DNA of 64,000 nucleotides, from assembly GCA_947650365.1 (NCBI GenBank), contig OX393553.1, positions 67,323,716-67,387,715 of the forward strand, read 5' to 3'. The notes under the pieces are model-generated. The model saw nothing but the letters and a program-made list of their open reading frames with translations. It had not been told where the DNA came from and made no database searches. A program made the translations under genes and the position numbers. Position 1 is the stretch's first letter. Every line of letters starts with the position of its first letter. Of this stretch, positions 10,997 through 19,739 are shown piece by piece. Source of the DNA: Chamaelirium japonicum (Eukaryota > Streptophyta > Magnoliopsida > Liliales > Melanthiaceae).

Positions 10997-13741
10997 TTAA
11001 TCCTGATAAACATAATCTTTTGGAATTTTCAAAAAAAATAAAAAATAGTCATGCATAAAGAAGACATATCCTAAGATGTAATATGGATGCGTATATTCTC
11101 TTACCACATCCTTTCTATCAGGGGCAATATTACATTGTTTTTCATGTGCTGAATTTGTATTCTCTTCAAACTGGAGAATATAAATTTCATTTATATTCCA
11201 CCCTATACCTTCTTTATGTTTTCTCAAAATTTCAAACAGTTTTGTTTCCTGGTTTTTATTTAAATCAGAAGATATGCTCGTATGAAATGTTTCTCCTTTA
11301 TCCAAATAAGCATACTTTAATTCAGATGGTAATTGTGTTAGACCAAGTTTTAGTGCTTTGATATTAGATGGAATTGATGTTGTAGTATCTCGAGGCAAGT
11401 CTTCAAAGTAAGCTTTCCATCTATCGGTATCAAACAATGGGACAGAATCTAACAAAGCATTAACATCCTCGAAAATCTTATGATCAGTGTGACTATAAAA
11501 ATGAGTCAAACCAGTTTTTAATGGATCAGAAGTAGACATAACCAATTTATCCTCTATACAAGCTTCAATCAAGTTTACTTCCTCAGGTTCATCATCATTA
11601 TCATCATCTAGTTGTTTGCAAATATTGAAAACGTTCAGCTCAATAGTCATATTGCCAAATGAAAGTTTCATGACCCCATTCCGGCAATTAATAATGGCAT
11701 TCGATGTAGCCAGGAATGGTCGACCTAGAATGACAGGAATAGGGGTGCTACCATATGCCACAGGTTGAGTATCTAAAACAATAAAATCTACGGGAAAGTA
11801 GAATTTATCTATCTGAACAAGCACATCTTCTATGATCCCTCTCGGAATTTTGACAGATCTATCGGCGAGTTGGAGAGTGACTTTGGTGGGTTTTAATTCA
11901 CCAAGTCCCAACTGTTCATAAACCGAGTAAGGTAACAGGTTCACACTCGCCCCTAGATCAAGTAAAGCTTGTTCTATCCTAAAGTTCCCTATGATACATG
12001 AAATAGTAGGACAACCAGGATCTTTATATTTAGGGGGAGCACTCTGCTTAAGGATAGCACTAACCTGTTCCGTCATAAAGGCCTTCTTTTGTATATAAAG
12101 CTTTCGCTTAACTGTACAAAGGTCCTTCAAAAACTTAGCATATGACGGTATTTGTTTAATTGCATCCAACAAGGGAATATTGATTTTAACTTGTTTGAAT
12201 ACATCAAGGATTTCTTGATCAGATGCTCCCTTTTTAGCCGCTAACAATCTATGGGGGAATGGGGCAACAGGTTTATACGCAGGCATTGGTTCATCATCTT
12301 TTTGTTTAGCAGTGCTATCCTCACCCTCATCTAGAAAAGATTCCTCAAGCTTATCAGTCGTTTTAGAGATTTCTTTATTGATGACTTTTCCACTCCGAAG
12401 GGTGGTGACAGACTTAGCATGCTCTACATGAGAATAAGATGAACTAGGCTTATTAACCTCATATTGATTCTTAGGATTAGGCTGAGGTTGAGCAGGAAAA
12501 ACTCCTTTCTCCCTAGCATTAATTTGTGATTCAATCCTATTGACTGAGGTTTTAAGTTCTTGAATAGCCTGTGCATTATTCTGGTTTATTTGAGTTTGCC
12601 CTTCTATGAAGTGGTTTATCGTAGATTGCCCTGCCATAATCATATCTAATTTATCCTCGAGGGACTTCAGGTGTGGTGGCACATAAGAAGTTTGATTAGA
12701 AGATCCCGGAGGATTATCGGTAGATGAATTATTCTTCCAACTGAAATTAGGATGATTCCTCCAATTAGGATTATAGGTATCAGAATATGGGGAACTAAAT
12801 GGCCTTTTGTAAGCATTAGTGAAATTTGCTTGGTCGTGCAACACTTCTTGAAAGGCAGGGATTGTAGGACAATCCTTTGTTAAGTGAACGTTACTCTCAC
12901 AGATTTCACATATGCTATTAACAGAAGTTGTGGTTCTTCCTATGTTAACTTTTTGTGATTCTAGGGCTTCAAGTTTTCTAGTTAGGTTGGCAATTTTTGC
13001 ATTGACATCATCTTTCTCAGATAATTGATAGATTCCTCCCTTAGAGTTAGACACTTGTTTAGATTTGTCAGTTTGATTGCTTGTATCCCAGCTTTGTGCA
13101 TTTTCAGCTAATTGATCAAAATAATCCCAGGCTTCATCATGGTCTTTATTCATAAATTCACCATTACACATCATCTCTACAAATTGTCTCATATTGGAGG
13201 CTAGGCCATCATAAAAGAAACTGATGATCCTCCAATCTTCGAAGCCATGATGTGGGCATAAGAGAAGAAGTTCCTTAAATCTCTCCCAACATTGGAAAAA
13301 TGTTTCATGTTCTTTTTGAGAGAAATTCATGATATTCCTTCTCAAGGTATTCGTTTTATGAGTCGGAAAGAATTTTTTTAGGAATTCTCGTGTCATCTCT
13401 TGCCATGTCCCAATGCTTCTCGGCCTCAAAGAATGAAACCATGATTTGGCTTTCTCTTTTAGGGAGAATGGAAAAAGCTTCAGTTTAACTACATCTTCAG
13501 TTACATTATTGTATTGTAAGGTTGCAATAACTTCTTCAAATTCTTTAAGATGTAGGTAAGGACTTTCAGAGTCTAAGCCATAGAACTTAGGGAGTAATTG
13601 AATCACTCCCGGTTTCATATCAAAGGTTCCCGCATTGGTAGGAAAAATAAAGCATGACGGGGTAGTCGTTCTACTAGGTTGTAAATAATCACGCAAGGTT
13701 CTAAATTGTTGCTCATCATGGTTACTTGCATTATCAGCCAT
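10997..13741 (-). CDS. Intact gag-protease polyprotein of the nested Athila-like element (914 aa)
   Basis: The ORF runs uninterrupted from ATG 13741 to a stop at 10997. The retrotransposon gag domain spans about residues 45-210. A CCHC zinc knuckle is at C278, C281, H286 and C291. A charged linker follows. An aspartic protease lies at about 575-705, with LLDLGASVNLLP at the active site and VILGRPFLATSNA at the end; DLGAS in place of DSGAS is normal for Athila elements. The tail (about 825-914) reaches only the first part of the RT entry region, then turns into unrelated sequence. The product should package RNA and process itself but cannot copy or integrate. Intact frame and near-identical LTRs suggest recent mobility in trans. 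Confidence 0.93.
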   Translation of the reverse strand: MADNASNHDEQQFRTLRDYLQPSRTTTPSCFIFPTNAGTFDMKPGVIQLLPKFYGLDSESPYLHLKEFEEVIATLQYNNVTEDVVKLKLFPFSLKEKAKSWFHSLRPRSIGTWQEMTREFLKKFFPTHKTNTLRRNIMNFSQKEHETFFQCWERFKELLLLCPHHGFEDWRIISFFYDGLASNMRQFVEMMCNGEFMNKDHDEAWDYFDQLAENAQSWDTSNQTDKSKQVSNSKGGIYQLSEKDDVNAKIANLTRKLEALESQKVNIGRTTTSVNSICEICESNVHLTKDCPTIPAFQEVLHDQANFTNAYKRPFSSPYSDTYNPNWRNHPNFSWKNNSSTDNPPGSSNQTSYVPPHLKSLEDKLDMIMAGQSTINHFIEGQTQINQNNAQAIQELKTSVNRIESQINAREKGVFPAQPQPNPKNQYEVNKPSSSYSHVEHAKSVTTLRSGKVINKEISKTTDKLEESFLDEGEDSTAKQKDDEPMPAYKPVAPFPHRLLAAKKGASDQEILDVFKQVKINIPLLDAIKQIPSYAKFLKDLCTVKRKLYIQKKAFMTEQVSAILKQSAPPKYKDPGCPTISCIIGNFRIEQALLDLGASVNLLPYSVYEQLGLGELKPTKVTLQLADRSVKIPRGIIEDVLVQIDKFYFPVDFIVLDTQPVAYGSTPIPVILGRPFLATSNAIINCRNGVMKLSFGNMTIELNVFNICKQLDDDNDDEPEEVNLIEACIEDKLVMSTSDPLKTGLTHFYSHTDHKIFEDVNALLDSVPLFDTDRWKAYFEDLPRDTTTSIPSNIKALKLGLTQLPSELKYAYLDKGETFHTSISSDLNKNQETKLFEILRKHKEGIGWNINEIYILQFEENTNSAHEKQCNIAPDRKDVVREYTHPYYILGYVFFMHDYFLFFLKIPKDYVYQD

Positions 13742-14111
13742 ATTGTCAGAATAGTTTTTCAGACAGATTTGATTCAGATTCAGCTTTGCTTAATTTTTAT
13801 GTATAATCCCGATACTACAAGGATATACACCAGATTCAGAGGCAAAGGGTAAGTCAAGGGTTTGCAAGCAAATGTATGCACCACCTAGAGCCTTCTATAC
13901 GAACGCTCTCGTTTGAAGGGGATAACAGACTAGACACACATACGCCTACACCGAGACGTATGTGCCGAGCTTTCCCACGAGAGCGTAAGTTGATGCAAGA
14001 TAGCAAATACAGAGAGTTTAAAGAACGAGTGTACCAGGGATAAGCAGTTCTTTATTTAGGCAAGCGCGCAGTACTCCTTCGCAATCAACGGTCGACTCCT
14101 CTTCCAATATT

Positions 14112-14148
<37 letters not shown>

Positions 14149-14250
14149 TAAAAAAAAAATAGAAAGAAGTACTTAGTATATTGAATGCAAAGAAAAAGCA
14201 AAGAATAAAAAGAAAAACGTGGATGCGAAGTTCCTATTCGTCCGTTGCAA
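13742..14250 (-). other. 5' leader of the nested element, with a strong stem-loop
   Basis: This leader lies between the PBS and the gag start. It holds a long T run on the + strand (about 14116-14144) and a nested hairpin at 13903-13986 (outer stem 13903-13912 with 13977-13986; inner stem 13937-13944 with 13957-13964). Such leader structures in LTR elements can serve in packaging or dimerisation; that role here is inference. Confidence 0.7.
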
Positions 14251-14268
14251 TCCCCGGCAACGGCGCCA
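14251..14268 (-). other. Primer binding site of the nested element
   Basis: On the - strand this reads TGGCGCCGTTGCCGGGGA, the classic Athila-type site complementary to a plant tRNA (tRNA-Asp in described Athila elements). It lies six bases inside the 5' LTR. Confidence 0.92.
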
Positions 14269-14274
14269 AAAACT

Positions 14275-17200
14275 TGCTACAACTTTAAGTAGTCCTAATT
14301 AAAGGACTAAAAAGTGCAATTTAACCCCAAGTATAGGGTGTGTAGCGAAGTAGTAATCTCGGTGAGTCCGAGGTCGATTCCACAGGGACTGAAGGACTAA
14401 TTGGAACTAGTGTGATGACAGTGCGTGAATGTGAATGTAAGTCAGGGTTTTCCACTGAGAGTGGAGCACGAGAAAATGAAACTACGTTACTAAATTAACT
14501 AGAACTAAATATTGTAATTAATTAAAGAAGGTTACGATGGAAATGAGACTAAGGCATCCGGGTTCAACCTAGTAATATCTTATGTATTCTTTTGATCAAT
14601 AACTATATATGATGATAGCATGAAAATTAAGTTCGGACGCATGCTACAGCGGTCTTTAAGCATTGCACATGCCCGGAGTCGATGTGCAATCAAAAGGACT
14701 TGTACACATGCAACGATTTCTAAAGATATGCATATGTCATACAAACTAATATAAATTGAAGATTATATGACGAGAGACTCGTGAAGCTCGTGTCATCAAG
14801 CCACAGGGATTCGCAAGTATTACGTATGCCCGGAGTCAATACGGAATCAAACAAATTTGCAAGCTAGATGCCATACATCTTAGAATAGTGTCATTCATAT
14901 AGGATTCAATCATAAGACAATTAAAACATTATTACCGATCAAAGAAATACATAATAACCACTAGGCATCCCCCATAGCCTTAGCTAGGGGTTTAGCCGTG
15001 CATGTTTATAGAATTCGATGTAAAAGCATAACAGCACGCAAACTTCATTAATGAAAATACGAAGGTTGCCGAGCGTGGATGACGGCTTCTGGTGATGATG
15101 ACAACGTGCGATGACGGTGACGACGTCGATGACGATGTTCTTCCACGGCAAGGACGATGGAGTACGGCGTGACTTCGGCGAGGATGAAGCGTGGCTCGGA
15201 GCTTGGCGGATGGTGGTGGATGATGAAGGTCCGGGGGTGGTGTTCTGGTGAAGTGCGGGCTGATGGTTTTGGTGGTGGTGGATGATGAAGGTCCGGGGTT
15301 TATGGGTTGATGTGGTTCGGGCTAATGGTGGAAGTTCCGGGTTGGAACGTCCAGGCGGTGTGGTAGATGGTGGTGCTCCGGCCTCCCTCTGATGAAGTTC
15401 GGCCCATCTCCCTTTATAGAGAAGAGGGGGTCCGGGTTAGAAAGAGAACTAAAGGGGAGAGAAGAGAGAGACTTTCGGTAGAGAGAGAAAAGGAAAGAGA
15501 GAGCGAAACGGGAAAGATAGAGAGAGACGTACGGAGCCGATCGGGTCGGGGGATGGTTACAGATCAGGCAAGAGAGAGAGACGGTTAGAGGGAGATAAGG
15601 AAGAGCTGGAAGTTCGGGTTTTAGAGAGAGAAAATCAGAGGCGGGATAGAGAGAGAGCTGAGCGCAGGTGCTGCAGGGCTCTCGGTGCACGGATGGTTGT
15701 GATGCGGGCTGCTGGGTCGGTTTAAGGAAAGAGAGAGATGGAAAGAGAATCCGAGAGAAGCTGGGACAGAATCGCGGGGGTCTCGCGTGCAGATTTTAGA
15801 GAGAGAAACAGTAGAGACGGGAGAGAAGAGAGAGGGTCGTCCGGAGCGAGAGATTCGGTGGGAGAGAGAGAGAATCCCGGAGAGAGAGAGAGGTGGCGAT
15901 CGGGTAGGGGATGAGAGAGGAACGGCTGTGATCTCAGGGTAGAGAGAGAAATAGAGGGCGCTGCATGGGTTGGTGAGAGAGAAAGAAACGGGAGAACGCG
16001 AGACTGGGCGCATGGGCTGCATGGGTCTCGGTGCTCGAGCGGCTGTGATGATGCTGGGTGTTCTGCTGCATGGGTGCGGATGGCTGTGATGTCGTTGGAG
16101 AGGATAGAGAGGGAGAGCCACGCAGATGGAGCACGGGCCGGGCTGGGTGCATGGGACGGACAGCTGTGATCACGTGGAGATAGGGAAGAGAGGAGGAGCT
16201 GATGGTTTGCATCCATCTGGTTCGGGCCGGGTCTATGCACGGGATTGAAGGTCACATGCATGGCTGTGAGTGCTGGGCATATGGATGGCTGTGATTGGAT
16301 TAGAGAGAGAAAAGAGAACGGGTGGTATCTAATATACCCTGGACACGAGAGATACACGATCAGACAGCTGCATGGGTCACGGTTTAGACGGACCTGGGCA
16401 TTCGGGTTCATGCACGGGTCGCACATGGCTCGGGGACGTGCTTGGATATCAAGATGGTCGGATCAGATATTATCAGGTAATTCAGGGTGGCCATGGACTC
16501 CGAAAACTCGACCGAAACCCGAATCGCAAAATTGAGCATGGGTATGCATGGATCTCGGGTTTGTGCGAGGGATTTGCTAAAGGGATTGAATATCGAGGGT
16601 TCTCACGACGTACATATTTTGGAGTTGAAATCGGGTCGGATGCATGGGTGCTATTGGATGGCTGCGATAGGTGCGGTGGTGAAATAAGAGAGAGAGAAGG
16701 AAGGACCCGGGTTGTCTGGGTTCAGGTCAAATGGGTCACGTGGGAAACTTAATCACCATCATCCGGCCGCATCATCAAATCCATCAGCGCTCCTTTGCAT
16801 TCATGTAGTCATCTTCTGGTGCGGGTCGTGCGTTGCAGCAGCTTGTTGAAGTCTTCCATTGGCTAGACTCTTTTAAGTACCCTTTTCTTTATCGTTCTTC
16901 GGAATAAGCCTCCAAATGAGCTGTGCAACCTCCGTCGGGGTGCCGTGAGAATATCTGCTTCTTAGTCGTGATGCCCTTGAACTGACTGCATCGAGAACCG
17001 GGTCAATTCCCTGAAAATCACACATAAAATGACATCCATAAGGTTCCAATGTGATTATCGATAAAGATGATAATTTGAACTACCGGACTCCGTATTTTTC
17101 ATGCATGTATCGTATGAGTGCGAACCAATATACCGTTATGTCCGTATTTAAGTCTACTATGCATTGGTGCAAAGAAAATGATGCGTTTTACGAGTATATG

Positions 17201-17275
17201 AAAAGTTTTACGTAGCAAAGTGATGATAATGCAGTCAGAAATAAGCGATAAAATGCATTATTTGGAGACTTAACA
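14275..17275 (-). repeat. 5' LTR of the nested element (right copy)
   Basis: This copy is offset by exactly 7936 bp from the left LTR and has the same length. In the element's own direction, U3 starts at 17275 and the TATA-like TCTATAAAGG lies at 15411-15420, giving an unusually long U3 of about 1.85 kb rich in GAGAGA tracts. Confidence 0.96.
15411..15420 (-). promoter_or_regulatory. Probable TATA box of the nested element's 5' LTR
   Basis: TCTATAAAGG on the - strand is the best TATA match in the LTR. It is followed by a non-repetitive segment suited to R and U5. No start site can be proven from sequence. Confidence 0.5.
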
Positions 17276-17280
17276 ACAGC
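17276..17280. repeat. Target-site duplication, right copy (ACAGC)
   Basis: Exact repeat of 6334-6338. Removing the nested element plus one copy restores the RNase H reading frame of the Tat element. Confidence 0.97.
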
Positions 17281-18140
17281 ACCAGTTCAAGAAAAGCCAT
17301 TGGTACTCTACATCAGTGCCCAAGAGTAGTCCTTGGGGGCACTCCTGGCTCAAGACAACGAACTAGGCAAAGAAACAGCATGTTACTATTTGAGTCGAAC
17401 TCTCATTGGTGCGGAGCTAAACTACTCCCCAATTGAGAAGGTCTGCCTAGCGCTCGTCTTTGCCACAAAGAAGCTGCGACACTACATGTTAGCTCACACC
17501 ATCAGGCTTATCTCAAAAGCCGACCCACTCAAATACATCATGTCAAAACCAGTACTGTCCGGATGCTTGGCTAAGTGGGCTTTGCTCCTCCTCGAGTTCG
17601 ATATCACCTTTGTTCCTCGGAAAGCGATCAAAGGTCAAGCTCTCGCGGACTTCCTGGCAGAATACCCCCTTCCAGCAGAATGGAAACTATCGGAAGACCT
17701 CCCAGACGAAGAAGTGTTCTGCATCGATATCGCCCCTTCTTGGAAGATGTTCTTCGATGGTGCGGCAAGGCAAGACGTGGCAGGAGCAGGAGTTATCTTC
17801 GTCATGCCAAACGACGAAATACTCCCTTTCTCATTTCTACTATCAGAACCATGCTCCAACAACAGGGCGGAATATCAAGCCTTGATTATTGGCCTCGAAC
17901 TCGCCAATGATATGAAACTTCAAGGGCTCGAAATTTTCGGCGACTCTCAACTCGTCATTCAGCAAATATTGGGGGCATACGAAGTTAACAAAAAAGACCT
18001 TGTGTCATTACATCTGCGAGCTCTAAAACTCCTTGGTACGCTCAAAACTGCTTCAATCCGGCATGTCCCCAGAAACCTTAATCAGCAGGCTGATGCGCTC
18101 GCAAATTTAGCGGCTATACTTCCATTCCCAGAAAAAAGTC
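17281..18140 (+). pseudogene. pol: RNase H (right part) and second RNase H of the Tat element
   Basis: The frame continues from the left part: SLGALLAQDNELGKE, then the AELNYSPIEK block of the retroviral-type RNase H. From about 17740 a second RNase H starts, with FDGAARQDVAGAG, NNRAEYQALI, GDSQLVI and NQQADALANLA as its four acidic blocks. This extra domain is the diagnostic Tat feature. A TAG at 17327-17329 interrupts the first domain. Confidence 0.9.
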
Positions 18141-19494
18141 AACTCATCATCCCTATCTGCAAGAGGATGGTGATCACCGAGGAGGATATCCCTATGGGAA
18201 TCCCAGACCAAGTCAATGCAGTACACGTTCTCGTGACCGACGAGCTAGATTGGAGACAACCATTCGTAGACTTTCTTGTCCACGGGAAGCTCCCTGAAGA
18301 TCCAAAGCGTAAGGTCGACATTCGCCGGCGGTCTCTGAAATTCTTCCACTTCAACAACGAGTTGTACCGTCGAATCTACGATGGTACGCTCCTGAGGTGT
18401 CTTGCAAAAGAAGAAGCGGAAACAGCACTAGAAGAAGTCCATGCCAGGATTTGCGGCTCACATCAGTCCGGTCCAAAGCTTCACTTCCGCATCAGGCGGA
18501 TGGGATATTACTGGCCCACTATGATCAAAGACTCCCTCGAGTTTGCAAAAAGATGCCACGCTTGCCAGTTGCATGGTGACTACATCCGTCAGTCTCCGGA
18601 ACCTTTGTATCCAACCATCACGTCATGGCCCTTCGATGGATGGGGACTCGATATTGTCGGTCCGCTACCCAAGTCATCCAAGCAGCATCTTTACATCCTG
18701 GCGGCAACAGATTACTTCTCCAAGTGGGCTGAGGCAGTACCATTACGAGAAGTTACCAGGCACTCTGTTATCAATGTTATCCAGAACAATATCATCTTCC
18801 GGTACGGCATCCCTCGCTATATCGTCACGGACAACGGGAAGCAATTCAAGAATGCCGCTGTCAGCCAGTTTTGTGCCAAGTTCGATATCAAGCAAAGGTG
18901 TTCAACCATGTACAACGCGTCGACCAACGGTCTAGCAGAAGCTTTCAACAAGACTCTCTGCAAGCTTTTAGAGAAAGTCGTCTCAAAGCAAAGAAAGACT
19001 GGCACGAACGCATGGGCGAAGCATTATGGGCATATCGCACCTTTTTTCGCACACCAATACAAGCAATTCCGTACTCACTGGTATACGGAGTAGAAGCTGT
19101 CCTCCCGCTCGAGCTCCAGATCCCGTCACTCAGGATAGCCATTCAAGAAGGCCTCATCAACGGTGACAATGCCCAACTTCGCCTAGCAGAATTGGAAGCA
19201 CTGGATGAAAAGCGCCTCGAAGCCCAGCAACGCTTGTAATGCTACCAAGCCAGGCTAATGCGAGCCTTCAACAAAAGAATTCACCCTCGATCCTTCCAAA
19301 TAGGAGAACTGGTGCTGGCAGTCAAACGCCCCATCATTCTTTCGCATCGAGGAGGAAAGAAGTTCGACGCCAAGTGGGATGAACCGTACGCTGTCAAAGA
19401 GGTCTACTCCAACGGTGCATATCTTCTTACCACGCCAGAAGGGCTTATACTCGGCCCTATCAATGACAAGTACCTCAAAAGGTACTACACCTAA
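18141..19494 (+). pseudogene. pol: Integrase of the Tat element, frameshifted
   Basis: The HHCC zinc-binding module (ARICGSHQSG...KRCHACQLHGD) is at about 18440-18580. The catalytic core follows with WGLDIVGPL, a VTDNG block and the NGLAEAFNK glutamate block. Near 18985 the frame shifts from 2 to 1. Frame 1 then runs through LWAYRTFFRTPI and PYSLVYGVEAVLPLEL, a TAA at 19237-19239, and the C-terminal GGKKFDAKWDEPY tail to the terminal stop at 19492-19494. The frameshift and stop make it non-functional. Confidence 0.9.
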
Positions 19495-19739
19495 AAGCAA
19501 GGTTACACTCCTTGCAAAAAAAAAAAAAAGGAACTACGTGTGACTTGATCCCTCTCAGTAGGGTACGTAGGCAGCCTGCAAAGGTTCAGTCCAAACAAAA
19601 AAAAATAACCAAACTCTGCCATTCCAGAAGATAAGTCCTGAAAATAATGCATGATATTAAGTTATCATCAAACGAAGGAAAGCAAAACTACGATTCTATC
19701 CAACAGAAATGACAAGAAAGAAAAGAAAATGCAACACTG
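19495..19739 (+). other. Post-integrase spacer with a conserved-looking motif
   Basis: Directly after the integrase stop there is an A run and, at 19529-19576, a stretch starting AACTACGT and ending GTACGTAGGCAGCC, whose ends are complementary (CTACGT with ACGTAG). I recall similar ACGT-flanked sequence after integrase in other Tat elements, but could not check this. Confidence 0.55.

Larger units (their letters stand above)
6339..17275 (-). mobile_element. Nested Athila-like LTR retrotransposon with gag-protease only
   Basis: This is a complete 10937-bp element: LTRs 6339-9339 and 14275-17275, a perfect ACAGC duplication, PBS 14251-14268 and polypurine tract 9340-9352, all consistent with - strand orientation. 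The LTRs begin TG and end CA. The only long ORF encodes gag and protease and stops near the start of RT; no RT, RNase H or integrase motif is present. It inserted into the RNase H region of the Tat element. I found no mismatch between the LTRs where I compared them, so insertion must be very recent. Its enzymes must have come from another copy. Confidence 0.95.
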
